A stretch of 41,387 nucleotides of DNA from COMBO-56-21 sp041494275 (GCA_041494275.1 JBGQAM010000005.1:1-41387), one strand, 5' to 3'; shown: positions 7,935-15,936, counted from the first letter of the stretch. Notes: generated by a model from the sequence alone, not told the origin. Numbers and translations are program-made.

Positions 7935-8762
7935 GTGGTGCATGTGAGCATAATCAAATCAAAGCGCTACATCAAAAAGGTGGCTCTGGTTGGCGATTCT
8001 GCAGTCGGGAAGACATCCTTGATCAGGAGATTCGTCGTCGATGTGTTCGAGGACAAGTACATCGCAACAATCGGCGCGAAGGTCAGCAAGAGGGACATCG
8101 AGTACCACCTCCCCGACAAGACCGTCTACCTCACTATCATGATGTGGGACATCCTGGGTCAAAAAGACTACAAGAAGATGAGGACCCAGGGGCTGACCGG
8201 AGCGCACGGTGTAGTGTTGGTCAGCGACCTAAGCAGGCCTGAGACGATCAAGTCCGCGGAGGAGTTCTGGCTCCCGGAGGTCTGGGAGACCTGCCAAGGG
8301 GCTCCGGTCCTGTTCGTCGGGAACAAGTCGGACATCGCTGGTCCCAACTCCCCAGGGGCTCTGTCCCTGACGGCCATCTCAGGAAGAGCCGAGATGCCAG
8401 TGGCCATCTGCAGTGCGAGGACGGGAGAGAACGTTGCTACAGCTTTCAAGAAGATCGGAGAGATGATGCTTGCCGGCGAACTTGGTGACAAGAAGAGCTC
8501 TGAACTCACGCCTGAGTCGCTCGCAGCCGCAGTGGACGATGTCGTCAGCGACTTCTGCGAACAATACGGCGACACATCAAGAGCAATGGAAGTCGTCGAG
8601 AGAGAGTTCACGAAGGCGAAGGTGAATGTGAACTCACCTTCCAAGGATTCCCTTCTGATGGCAATCGAGTACTTGTCCGATGTGGAAAGGGATGTCCATG
8701 GAAGAGACATATCTGAAGTCAACAAGCTCAGACGCTGGAAGATGATCGACGAGGCGCGCTGA
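7935..8762 (+). CDS. Rab/Ras-like small GTPase with C-terminal helical extension
   Basis: A 275-residue Ras-superfamily GTPase. The P-loop GDSAVGKT is at residues 20-27, followed by a switch I threonine (IATIGAK), the G3 motif WDILGQ with the catalytic glutamine, G4 NKSD and G5 CSA. After the roughly 170-residue G domain comes about 100 residues of acidic helical sequence, unusual for Rab/Arf proteins and lacking any C-terminal prenylation cysteine. Such archaeal GTPases are probably regulatory switches; the pathway is unknown. The start is uncertain: GTG codons at 7935, 7938 and 7944 are in frame and none has a strong ribosome binding site. The divergent coiled-coil gene may encode a partner. 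Confidence 0.85.
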   Translation: MVHVSIIKSKRYIKKVALVGDSAVGKTSLIRRFVVDVFEDKYIATIGAKVSKRDIEYHLPDKTVYLTIMMWDILGQKDYKKMRTQGLTGAHGVVLVSDLSRPETIKSAEEFWLPEVWETCQGAPVLFVGNKSDIAGPNSPGALSLTAISGRAEMPVAICSARTGENVATAFKKIGEMMLAGELGDKKSSELTPESLAAAVDDVVSDFCEQYGDTSRAMEVVEREFTKAKVNVNSPSKDSLLMAIEYLSDVERDVHGRDISEVNKLRRWKMIDEAR

Positions 8763-8804
8763 GCCGTCATGTTTATTCCAGAGAGACGTGGTTCGGTCGT
8801 TTGA

Positions 8805-9410
8805 ATGGTACAAATCAGAAAGCGGAGGCTTGAGATAGCACTTCAGAAGCTCAAACCGTTGTCCAGCAGGAGCGCTACTCTCGAGCAGTACGCCACTCCA
8901 GCAAACATCGCAACGGACGTGCTTTGGGAGGCCTACACGGCCGGAGACATCATGGGAAGACGGGTTATTGACCTAGGCTGTGGCAACGGCGTATTTGCGA
9001 TAGGCGCGAAGCTCTTGGGAGCCGAGTCAGTTGCGGGAATCGACATCGACCCCAAAGCTGTCAAGGTAGCCCGGGAGAACGCCGATTCACTCTCCCTCGA
9101 TATCGGTTTCACAACAAAGCACATCGACGATGTCAAGGCAAAGGCAGATACCGTCCTGCAAAACCCGCCCTTCGGCGCCCAGACGAGTCACGCAGACCGC
9201 GCATTCGTCAAGAAGGCCCTGGAGATCGCCCCGAGGGTGTATTCCATTCATAATGACGGGAGTGAGCACTTCCTGGAGAAGCTGGCCAGGTCCCTCGGTG
9301 GCCGATGCGACGCTGTGAAAAAGTATAAATTCGAGATACCATATGCATTCGAATTCCACAGAAAGGCTACCGAGACGATTTCAGTAGTACTTTTGAGGTT
9401 TGAGAGATAG
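8805..9410 (+). CDS. METTL5-like RNA adenine-N6 methyltransferase
   Basis: A 201-residue class I SAM methyltransferase. It has the SAM-binding motif DLGCGNGVFAIGA, the acidic loop GIDIDP and the NPPFG catalytic motif characteristic of N6-adenine methyltransferases, with the compact single-domain arrangement of the METTL5 family that modifies small-subunit rRNA in eukaryotes and archaea. The target here is inferred from the family. A TATA-like box (GTTTATTCC, 8771-8779) lies about 30 bases upstream of the ATG, consistent with a nearly leaderless mRNA. The stop is immediately followed by the GTG start of the Csl4 gene, so the two are translationally coupled. Confidence 0.87.
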   Translation: MVQIRKRRLEIALQKLKPLSSRSATLEQYATPANIATDVLWEAYTAGDIMGRRVIDLGCGNGVFAIGAKLLGAESVAGIDIDPKAVKVARENADSLSLDIGFTTKHIDDVKAKADTVLQNPPFGAQTSHADRAFVKKALEIAPRVYSIHNDGSEHFLEKLARSLGGRCDAVKKYKFEIPYAFEFHRKATETISVVLLRFER

Positions 9411-9983
9411 GTGATTGTACTGGCGCAAACTGGTCGCAAAGTCCTTCCGGGCGAAGAGGTCGCCATAGCCGAGGAATACATGTCAGGTGAGGGCACTTAT
9501 GAGCAGGATGGCAAGATCTACGCTAGCGCGGTAGGGGAGCTTGACCTCGATCCGAAGGAGAAGCTCGCGAAGGTCGTGCTCGACAACCCGCCGGTCGTGC
9601 TGTCCGAGGGGGACGTGATCCTAGGGGAGATCACGGACACGAAGCCCGCGATGGCAATTGTGAACATCGTAGCCCAGGAAGGCAGGGACAGGGCAGTCTC
9701 GAGCGAGACTCTCGCATCTATACACGTGTCGAAGTTGTCCAGCTCGTACGTCGAGGATTCTGGCGATGTGATGAGACCAGGGGACATCATCCGGGCGACG
9801 GTCATCCAGGCGGATCCGTCCGTTCAGCTGTCTACCGCAGGACCGCACTTCGGCGTCGTCAGAGCGCTTTGCGGAAGGTGCAGAAGCCCGTTGGAAAAGA
9901 AGGGGCGCTCGCTGTACTGCGAGAAGTGCGATAGGTCCGAGAACAGGAAGCTGGCGGACGACTACCGGAGCTTCGTCGAGTAG
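9411..9983 (+). CDS. csl4: Exosome complex RNA-binding protein Csl4
   Basis: A 190-residue Csl4 homologue: an N-terminal domain, a central S1-like RNA-binding domain (GDVILGEITDTKPAMAIVNI), and a C-terminal zinc ribbon with CGRC and CEKC. Csl4 caps the archaeal exosome (Rrp41/Rrp42) and recruits RNA for 3' degradation or tailing, also contacting DnaG. The GTG start directly abuts the stop of the METTL5-like methyltransferase gene, with no spacer, indicating an operon of RNA-modifying and RNA-processing functions. Confidence 0.92.
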   Translation: MIVLAQTGRKVLPGEEVAIAEEYMSGEGTYEQDGKIYASAVGELDLDPKEKLAKVVLDNPPVVLSEGDVILGEITDTKPAMAIVNIVAQEGRDRAVSSETLASIHVSKLSSSYVEDSGDVMRPGDIIRATVIQADPSVQLSTAGPHFGVVRALCGRCRSPLEKKGRSLYCEKCDRSENRKLADDYRSFVE

Positions 9984-10041
9984 TCGTAGCACAAGTACCA
10001 AATAGCGCCGTTGATGATAGGCAGATGCAGAAGGGGAGGCA

Positions 10042-10221
10042 TTGTCCGACAGTGACAAAGAACTCCTCGCTGAGATCGCTCGTCTCAGGGAGGATCTGAA
10101 GCAGCTGAGAGAGATTGTGAACGTTCTCGTGAACGTTGTCATGGAAGAGGACCTCGAGGACGAAGAGCCCGAGTTCCCTTCATATCCCGGGACTGACAAC
10201 AAGTTCAACATCTACAACTGA
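10042..10221 (+). CDS. Small acidic coiled-coil protein, 59 residues
   Basis: A TTG start at 10042 is preceded at close range by a strong GGGGAGG (10033-10039). The frame encodes 59 residues: an amphipathic helix with leucine/isoleucine heptads (residues 5-34, including LLAEIARLRED and LREIVNVLV), an acidic patch (EEDLEDEEPE) and a tail ending FNIYN. I do not recognise the family. It lies 58 bases after Csl4 and 40 bases before the SHMT-like gene on the same strand. The ribosome binding site, the clean helical heptad pattern and codon usage like the neighbours argue that it is a real gene that length-filtered annotation would miss. Confidence 0.65.
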   Translation: MSDSDKELLAEIARLREDLKQLREIVNVLVNVVMEEDLEDEEPEFPSYPGTDNKFNIYN

Positions 10222-10261
10222 CTTTAAGACGAAGGGCGCATTTTCCCCGCAGGGAAAGAGC

Positions 10262-11476
10262 ATGAAGAACACCTATTTCTTGGACAGCATGAGGGCTCAG
10301 GAGAAATGGCGGGTGGAGGACTCCATCAACCTGCTACCCTCCGAGAACATGACTAGCCCGCAGGCCAGGGCACTCCTGTCTTCAGACTTCGTAAACCGGT
10401 ACACCTTGCCCTTCAACGCCGAGTATGCCGGGGAGTTCTTGGAGAACTCCTACCGAGGCACGAGGATAACCACTGACGTGGAGCTGAAGGCTGAGGAGGT
10501 GGCACGGGAAGTCTTCAAGTCGAAGTTCGCGTGCGTTCAACCGTTGTCCGGTCACATCGCAGCCATGATAACCATCGTCTCAACAACAAAGAAGAACGAT
10601 TTGATGTGCGCCCTGGCTACGGAGGACGGCGGCTACGACGGATACGGTCCTGCCTACATGCCGGACATATTCGGCCTGAGAGCAAGTAAGCTGCCGTTCG
10701 ATGCCGGCAATTTCAATCTGGACACACAGGCCGCGGCGGACCAGATAAGGAAGGAAAGGCCCAGACTTGTCATTCTAGGGGCCTCGCTGATCCTGTTCCC
10801 GTACGACATGGCACCGATAAGGGAGGCGTGCGGGAGGACAGGCACGACTCTTGTTTACGACGGCTCTCACGTTCTGGGCCTCATCGCAGGCGGCGAGTTC
10901 CAGAAACCTCTGAAGGAGGGAGCGGAGATACTGTACGGCTCCACGCACAAGAGCTTCTTCGGGCCTCAAGGCGGAATCATCTTGACAGACAGCGAGGAGC
11001 ACGACGCTGCCATCAGGAAGAACCTGACCTGGAGGATAGTTGACAACGTACACTGGAACCGGGTGGCGTCACTAGGCCAAGCGCTGCTCGAGATGAAGAA
11101 GTTCGGACCGCAGTACGCGAAGCAGGTCATTAGGAATTCTCAGAGGTTTGGGAGAGAGCTCAAGGATCGCGGCTTCCCGATCATGTACGAGGATCTGGGA
11201 TTCTCGAGATCTCACCAGCTCTTGATGGACGTCAAGGAGCTGAAGGCAATCTACGGTCTTGGAATCAACGACTTCTCAATCAGAATGGAGAAGTCGAATC
11301 TCATCATCGACTCCGGCGGAAGGTTGGGTACATCGGAGATCACCCGGCTCGGCTTCAAGGAGAAGGACCTTCCCGCACTGGCGGATCTGTTCGTAGAGGT
11401 GGCCAAGGGTAAGAATTTGAAGAGCCAGGTCAAAGCCATGAGGGACAGGTTCGACATGGCGTTCAGGTTCAGGTAG
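10262..11476 (+). CDS. glyA: Serine hydroxymethyltransferase-like PLP enzyme
   Basis: A 404-residue fold-type I PLP enzyme of the SHMT family. It shows the substrate-binding N-terminal SENMTSPQ, the PLP-binding aspartate/histidine region YDGSHVLGLIAGG, and the Schiff-base lysine in STHKSFFGPQGG. SHMT converts serine and a pterin to glycine and methylene-pterin. The sequence is divergent from bacterial GlyA, so the pterin (tetrahydrofolate or tetrahydromethanopterin), or even a folate-independent aldolase activity, cannot be settled by eye. The frame extends upstream to 10136, but that part overlaps the small 59-residue gene; the ATG at 10262 gives the family N-terminus. Confidence 0.82.
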   Translation: MKNTYFLDSMRAQEKWRVEDSINLLPSENMTSPQARALLSSDFVNRYTLPFNAEYAGEFLENSYRGTRITTDVELKAEEVAREVFKSKFACVQPLSGHIAAMITIVSTTKKNDLMCALATEDGGYDGYGPAYMPDIFGLRASKLPFDAGNFNLDTQAAADQIRKERPRLVILGASLILFPYDMAPIREACGRTGTTLVYDGSHVLGLIAGGEFQKPLKEGAEILYGSTHKSFFGPQGGIILTDSEEHDAAIRKNLTWRIVDNVHWNRVASLGQALLEMKKFGPQYAKQVIRNSQRFGRELKDRGFPIMYEDLGFSRSHQLLMDVKELKAIYGLGINDFSIRMEKSNLIIDSGGRLGTSEITRLGFKEKDLPALADLFVEVAKGKNLKSQVKAMRDRFDMAFRFR

Positions 11477-11528
11477 GCACGAGCAGAACCTACAAGAGAT
11501 TAATAATGCCAGTACCTATTCCATCTCA

Positions 11529-12533
11529 GTGAAAGAGAACAGATACTCAAGGCAGATCCTGCTCCCTGAGATAGGTCGCGAGGGGCAGAAGATGCTCGGC
11601 AAGAGCAGGGCGGTCGTCATAGGTTGCGGAGCCCTAGGCACTTATGCGTTATCCTTCTTGGTAAGGGCGGGAGTGGGCCAAGTGCATGTCGTTGACCGCG
11701 ACATAATCGACATCTCGAACCTCCAGAGGCAGGCACTCTTCGCTGAGAAGGACGTCGGGAGGCCAAAGGCAAAGGTCGCAGAGGAGAGGCTGAAGGAGAT
11801 CAATTCGGACATCGAGATTCACGGAGAAACCGCGGACATAAGTCACGCGAACGTTCAGCGCATACTCACTGGCGCGACCGTCGTGCTCGATGCCACGGAC
11901 AACATGGACACTCGATTCCTCGTCAATGACGCGTGCGTGAAGGTTGGCATTCCCTGGGTATACGCAGGAGCGGTAGGGGTGACGGGCATGGTCATGCCTA
12001 TCGTGCCTGACGGACCTTGCTTGAGATGCGTTTTCCCTTCGCTCCCACAGCCAGGTCAGCTTCCCACATGTGACACAGTGGGAATCATCAACACGCTGCC
12101 GTCGATGGTAGCCTCTCTAGAAGTGACTGAGGCGTTCAAGATAATGGTCGGCAAGGTGCCCAACAGAGAGCTAATGGTGCTGGACATCTGGCAAGGGGAG
12201 CTCCAGAAGATCAAGGTGAAGAAGAATCCGGGATGCGACTGCTGCGCCAAGCGCAACTTCCCATACCTGCAAGCCAAAGAAAGGAAGCTGGTGGCGTCTC
12301 TCTGCGGCAGGAATGCAGTTCAGATAATCCCCGTCAAACCCTTGAGGGGTGGGCTCGCTGACCTGCGCAGACAACTCTCGAAATCCGGCTCCTCCAACAT
12401 CGTAGATGGAGTCCTGAAGTTCAGTGCGAAGGGCGTAGACATCACGGTCTTCCCCGACGGTCGCACGATCGTCGGCGGAACCACGGACATCTCAAAGGCG
12501 AAGACGATCTTCTCGAAATACATCGGTGATTGA
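11529..12533 (+). CDS. E1-like adenylating enzyme (ThiF/MoeB/UbaA family)
   Basis: A 334-residue ThiF-type enzyme. The nucleotide-binding GCGALGTYALSFL, the arginine-containing DISNLQRQALF, and DATDN are present, together with two CxxC pairs (CLRC and CDCC) that bind zinc. Such enzymes adenylate the C-terminal glycine of a ubiquitin-fold sulfur carrier (SAMP, MoaD or ThiS type) for tRNA thiolation, molybdopterin synthesis or protein conjugation. A C-terminal extension of about 85 residues follows the core. The GTG start lies about 25 bases from a TATA-like ATTAATAA, suggesting leaderless transcription. It heads an operon with the ThiI-like gene (stop and start directly adjacent). No sulfur-carrier gene is visible in the window. 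Confidence 0.88.
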   Translation: MKENRYSRQILLPEIGREGQKMLGKSRAVVIGCGALGTYALSFLVRAGVGQVHVVDRDIIDISNLQRQALFAEKDVGRPKAKVAEERLKEINSDIEIHGETADISHANVQRILTGATVVLDATDNMDTRFLVNDACVKVGIPWVYAGAVGVTGMVMPIVPDGPCLRCVFPSLPQPGQLPTCDTVGIINTLPSMVASLEVTEAFKIMVGKVPNRELMVLDIWQGELQKIKVKKNPGCDCCAKRNFPYLQAKERKLVASLCGRNAVQIIPVKPLRGGLADLRRQLSKSGSSNIVDGVLKFSAKGVDITVFPDGRTIVGGTTDISKAKTIFSKYIGD

Positions 12534-13160
12534 GTGCGCGGCGTCGCACTGCTCTCAGGCGGAATCGACTCGCCCGTTGCTGCCTATATGATGGGCAGGC
12601 AGGGGCTGGAACTGATAATGGTCCATTTCGACAACCGGCCATTCACTAGCGACCAGGAGGTTGGGAAGGCCACGGACCTGATGAGGAAGGTCGACGAGGC
12701 TCTTGGGATGAAGTCGATCAAGATACTTGTCCCCCACGGGAAGGCACAGGCAGAGTTCGCCAAAAGCTGTCGCAGGAACATGGAATGCGTCCTCTGCCGG
12801 CGCATGATGCTGAGAGTGGCAGAGAGAATCGCTGCGAAGTACGGTGCTGGTTTCCTAGTCACCGGAGAATCGCTTGGTCAGGTCGCGTCACAAACGCTTG
12901 CGAACATCAACGTGGAGGAGAGAGCGACCGCACTGCCCGTGCTCCGTCCGCTCATAGGCTTCGACAAGGTCGAGATCGAGAAGGTGGCCAAGAGAATAGG
13001 GACATACGCCATTTCGATAATGCCAGGTCTATGCTGCACGATCGTGCCCAAGAAGCCCTCGACATATGCCAAGATAGCGCAGGCAGTTGACGAGGAGACA
13101 AAGATCGACCTTGAGAGACTGGCCGATGACGAGTTCAAAGGAGCAGTCGAAATCCAATGA
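12534..13160 (+). CDS. ThiI-like PP-loop tRNA sulfurtransferase lacking a THUMP domain
   Basis: A 208-residue PP-loop ATP pyrophosphatase with SGGIDSPVAAYMM (PP-loop), CVLCRRMM and a later LCC. It corresponds to the catalytic domain of ThiI, which makes 4-thiouridine-8 in tRNA, but has no N-terminal ferredoxin-like/THUMP RNA-binding region and no rhodanese domain. Archaeal ThiI-like enzymes often use cysteines in these positions, possibly to hold an Fe-S cluster. The GTG start directly follows the stop of the E1-like gene and its own stop overlaps the next ATG by four bases, so the three genes form a coupled operon. tRNA recognition would need a partner or a novel mode. Confidence 0.8.
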   Translation: MRGVALLSGGIDSPVAAYMMGRQGLELIMVHFDNRPFTSDQEVGKATDLMRKVDEALGMKSIKILVPHGKAQAEFAKSCRRNMECVLCRRMMLRVAERIAAKYGAGFLVTGESLGQVASQTLANINVEERATALPVLRPLIGFDKVEIEKVAKRIGTYAISIMPGLCCTIVPKKPSTYAKIAQAVDEETKIDLERLADDEFKGAVEIQ

Positions 13161-13633
13161 AAGGATATGTCCTCGACACTTCCGTCCTCTACTATGGTAA
13201 GGATCTGCCTCAAGGGTTCGAATGCGTCATTACTCCGGGCGTCGTCCGGGAACTGGACAAGGAAGGCATGTCCGCAAGGCTCGAGCTCCTCATGGCCACG
13301 AGGGTAAGGGTGTCCTCGCCGAGCGAAAGATCTCTGCGGAAAGTGAGCGAAGAGTCGGAGAAAACGGGAGACTCAAGGAGGCTTTCGGAAGCGGACAAGG
13401 AACTCTTGGCGCTCGCTCTCGACCTGGGCTATGAACTCATCACGGACGACTACTCGATACAGAACCTCGCCAGAGTGATGGGAATCCCCGCTAGGGGCTT
13501 TGACCAGAAAGGAATAGCAGAAGTCTTCGAATGGCAAGCGAAATGCAAGGGTTGTGGAAAACTGTTTCCCGCAGATGTCAGAGTCTGCGACGTATGCGGC
13601 ACTGAGACAAGAACGAGAAGAAAGAAGAGGTAG
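13157..13633 (+). CDS. nob1: Nob1-like endoribonuclease (PIN domain plus zinc ribbon)
   Basis: A 158-residue protein with an N-terminal PIN domain (LDTSVLYYG, then an acidic ELDKEG and ITDDYSIQNLA supplying metal-binding acids) and a C-terminal zinc ribbon CKGCGKLF...CDVCG, followed by a basic tail. This is the archaeal Nob1 architecture, the nuclease that matures the 3' end of 16S rRNA. The ATG overlaps the ThiI-like stop by four bases, indicating translational coupling with the sulfur-transfer genes. Confidence 0.9.
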   Translation: MKGYVLDTSVLYYGKDLPQGFECVITPGVVRELDKEGMSARLELLMATRVRVSSPSERSLRKVSEESEKTGDSRRLSEADKELLALALDLGYELITDDYSIQNLARVMGIPARGFDQKGIAEVFEWQAKCKGCGKLFPADVRVCDVCGTETRTRRKKR

Positions 13634-13638
13634 CGTCT

Positions 13639-13971
13639 CTAGAGCTTCTCGACGAAATAGAGCGTCACGACGTCGGATTCCCTGGGCTGCTGGGAGAACT
13701 TGTAGCGCTTTCCCAGCTTGTTGTACAGGTCCTGGCGCGTCTCGCCAGGTTTGGCCTCGAGGTCGTATTCTAGGAAGCCCATAGGGATATCGCGCAATTT
13801 ATAGTCCACCGCGAGGAGGACGTGAGCGTTGAACTTCCTCTTTGGACTCGTTATCTCTACTCGCTCGTCAGGCGAGAATTTCAGGTCTCCTTTGTGGATC
13901 CGTATGGTTGCAAAGAACCTGTCGTTGAGCTTGCGCCAATCCTGCGAGAAATCCATTGTACGGAATTTCAT
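13639..13971 (-). CDS. Small ASCH/PUA-like domain protein (tentative)
   Basis: A 110-residue basic protein whose start LNDRFFATIR followed by alternating hydrophobic strands (FKVEIT-like, HVLLAVDYKL, VTLYFVEKL) resembles ASCH/PUA-like beta-barrel domains that bind RNA. I cannot match it to a named family with certainty. It converges on the Nob1 gene with only five bases between the stops. There is no sign of a signal peptide or membrane segment. An RNA-binding role near other RNA genes is plausible but not shown. Confidence 0.6.
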   Translation of the reverse strand: MKFRTMDFSQDWRKLNDRFFATIRIHKGDLKFSPDERVEITSPKRKFNAHVLLAVDYKLRDIPMGFLEYDLEAKPGETRQDLYNKLGKRYKFSQQPRESDVVTLYFVEKL

Positions 13972-14150
13972 CTCTATCTACCTGTTCGCAAGTATCCTTT
14001 CCCTGACTTAAGCATTACTGGCGAACAACCAATTGGAGTTGGCTTAGGAATGTCCAGCAGTCGCGACGGCGCGCGAGCACTGGCTGTATCTCCTTGCCAA
14101 CTGGATCTGTGAGGCGAATGAATCGCTGCCGACATCCCCGCATTTCGCCG

Positions 14151-14159
14151 CTATATATC
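14151..14159 (+). promoter_or_regulatory. TATA-like box of the small exported protein gene
   Basis: CTATATATC at 14151-14159 is a strong archaeal TATA-like element. Transcription would start near 14180, leaving a leader of roughly 70 bases, which is long for this window where most mRNAs appear leaderless. The upstream part of the gap (13972-14150) contains no gene I can support. Confidence 0.6.
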
Positions 14160-14214
14160 AATTTCAGCGTTCAGGAACGTGCCCCGACATGTTCGGCGGC
14201 AATTAAGACAACGA

Positions 14215-14244
14215 TGTGGTGCCTACCACACTCCTAGAAAGGAG
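14215..14244 (+). promoter_or_regulatory. Two adjacent leader hairpins, second one covering the ribosome binding site
   Basis: Immediately before the start of the exported protein gene, TGTGGT (14215-14220) pairs with ACCACA (14225-14230) across a GCCT loop, and without any gap CTCCT (14231-14235) pairs with AGGAG (14240-14244) across an AGAA loop. The second stem contains most of the GGAGG Shine-Dalgarno sequence, seven to ten bases upstream of the ATG at 14254. The pairing is visible in the sequence; a role in controlling translation or mRNA stability is inference. Confidence 0.55.
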
Positions 14245-14253
14245 GAGTAACGA

Positions 14254-14751
14254 ATGTCGAGAGGGAGAAAATCGGCAATAGGATTGGTCGCGGCAATTGT
14301 GACATCGCTGGCAATGCTGGCTATAGTTGCGGCAAGTGTTGTCGCACCAGTCTCGGCGACCTCTACGACGAACGCCGCTAAGGGAAACACGCCTGTGGCA
14401 TCGACGACGGCGAACGGCTACACGCTCACCGCATTGAGCCCAATTTCCATTAGGACGGACTTCTACGGCGGAGCCACGATTCCGGTGAAGTTCACGCTAA
14501 CGGACCAGAACGGCAATATTGTCAGCGACGCGCAGGCGACCATTTGGGTCAACGGCGCGGCAGGTACCGCCAGCGGCAACTCCAATTCAGGGAACAGCTT
14601 CAGGTACGACACCACAGCAATGATGTACATCTACAACCTGAACACCAAGCCCTATCCAGCTGGACCGGGCTCACCGACCTCGACCATCACGATAAAGGCA
14701 ATCGTCGGAGACACAACCCTGATGGAGAGCTTCGTCGTATCACTGGACTGA
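14254..14751 (+). CDS. Small exported or membrane-anchored protein of unknown function
   Basis: A 165-residue protein that begins with a basic segment (MSRGRKS) and a long hydrophobic stretch (residues 9-35), ending in an alanine-rich site near residue 36 that resembles a signal peptide. The mature part is rich in threonine, serine, glycine, asparagine and alanine, with beta-rich sequence (IPVKFTLTDQNGNIV) resembling an Ig-like/bacterial Ig-type domain of secreted proteins. There are no cysteines. The ATG follows a very strong GGAGGAG ribosome binding site embedded in leader hairpins, suggesting high, possibly regulated expression. A surface-layer or adhesin-type role is speculative. Confidence 0.75.
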   Translation: MSRGRKSAIGLVAAIVTSLAMLAIVAASVVAPVSATSTTNAAKGNTPVASTTANGYTLTALSPISIRTDFYGGATIPVKFTLTDQNGNIVSDAQATIWVNGAAGTASGNSNSGNSFRYDTTAMMYIYNLNTKPYPAGPGSPTSTITIKAIVGDTTLMESFVVSLD

Positions 14752-14865
14752 GCAACTAGTAGGTCCCCATAAACCCCTTACCATTGTTTTCATTTCGCTC
14801 AAGGTCTGGATGCGAATGGCATCCCCTAGATGCAGATGCACACTGGTTTATCGCTATGTCCAGAG

Positions 14866-15936
14866 TCAGAATAGGTAGAAGACTCTCTTGCATCTGATCG
14901 CCCTGGCCAGTCCGCGTCTTCCTAGCACCGCCATAGCGAACTCGGTGCGCCTATCGGTGGGAAAAAAGGAGTCGCCGAGCTTCCTGGTCCACAGGGAATT
15001 CGCCAGGGGCTTTCCTAAGACTGCCTTCCATCGTTTCTCGTATTCCATCAAGGACACCCCGTTCTTGAGGTGCTCCCGTACGGTCTGGCCCGCAATCCTT
15101 CCAGCAATCATGGCAAGCGGGATTCCGCCACCATTGGTCGGCATGACATGACCAGCCGCGTCCCCGACCAGGAGAGTATTGTCGATGACAGTCCGATCAA
15201 GGGGGCCTGACTGAGGGACAAAGCCCATTGTGACGTCGCTGTGCTGAATGCCCAGCTTTGCCACGAACCTGTCGAACAGGACTCTTGGACGTTCATTGAT
15301 GAGCTTTGGATTGCACCCCACCCCGACGTTCGCTCCGTTCCGCTTGGGGATCACCCAAGCGTAGCCTCCTGGGGCGAGACCACCGAAGTACATCCTGATA
15401 GTCGGTTCGAACTTGACTGTTGTCTGGCCTGTGACCGCAGGGTATCTCTCCTCGGGGTTCCTCAACCCTGCCTGTCGCGCGGTCCTCGAGTTCGGGCCAT
15501 CGGCACCCACGATCACCTTGGCCTTGATGTCGCCCATCGTGGTCTTAGCGACTCCGCCTCCCATCGAGAGAAGCGAAGTCTTCGTCTCGAGACGCGCGCC
15601 CGCTTCGACTGCGAGGTTCACAAGGTGCTTGTCGAAGACCCGCCTGTCCAGCGTTCGCCCTGCGAAATCGCATCTGTAGACTTTGCCCTTGGGGGATATG
15701 AGATCGATATTGTCTGATTCGCCTGCGACGCAGGTGCTCTCCAGCCGAAACAACTCCTCGAGATCCATTGTTTTCGGGAACATCGAGTACATTTCTTTCG
15801 CGTCGGGAAGGTACTCCCCGCACTGCACAGGATATCCAATCTCTCTACGCCTGTCAATCAGAAGGACATCGAGATCCTTTCCAGCGCAGTATCTCGCCGT
15901 TGTGCTGCCAGCCGGCCCTGCGCCCACTATCAGCAC
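14866..15936 (-). CDS. Geranylgeranyl reductase family flavoprotein
   Basis: A 356-residue FAD-dependent reductase with the N-terminal dinucleotide-binding LIVGAGPAGSTTARY, the family motif YPVQCGEYLP (conserved cysteine), and the FAD motif VGDAAGHVMPTNGGGI. Members saturate geranylgeranyl chains of archaeal ether lipids, and some reduce the side chains of menaquinone or methanophenazine. The start is a GTG at 15936 that overlaps the end of the methyltransferase gene by seven bases; the flavin-binding loop starts almost at residue 2, so the N-terminus is unusually short. No in-frame ATG, GTG or TTG lies between it and the upstream stop. Last gene of the prenyl operon. Confidence 0.88.
   Translation of the reverse strand: MLIVGAGPAGSTTARYCAGKDLDVLLIDRRREIGYPVQCGEYLPDAKEMYSMFPKTMDLEELFRLESTCVAGESDNIDLISPKGKVYRCDFAGRTLDRRVFDKHLVNLAVEAGARLETKTSLLSMGGGVAKTTMGDIKAKVIVGADGPNSRTARQAGLRNPEERYPAVTGQTTVKFEPTIRMYFGGLAPGGYAWVIPKRNGANVGVGCNPKLINERPRVLFDRFVAKLGIQHSDVTMGFVPQSGPLDRTVIDNTLLVGDAAGHVMPTNGGGIPLAMIAGRIAGQTVREHLKNGVSLMEYEKRWKAVLGKPLANSLWTRKLGDSFFPTDRRTEFAMAVLGRRGLARAIRCKRVFYLF

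Noticed and set aside
13972..14150. Possible small gene or RNA in the 282-base gap before the exported protein gene
   Set aside because: Short open frames exist on the plus strand but they lack a ribosome binding site and recognisable content; only the promoter and the leader hairpins could be supported.
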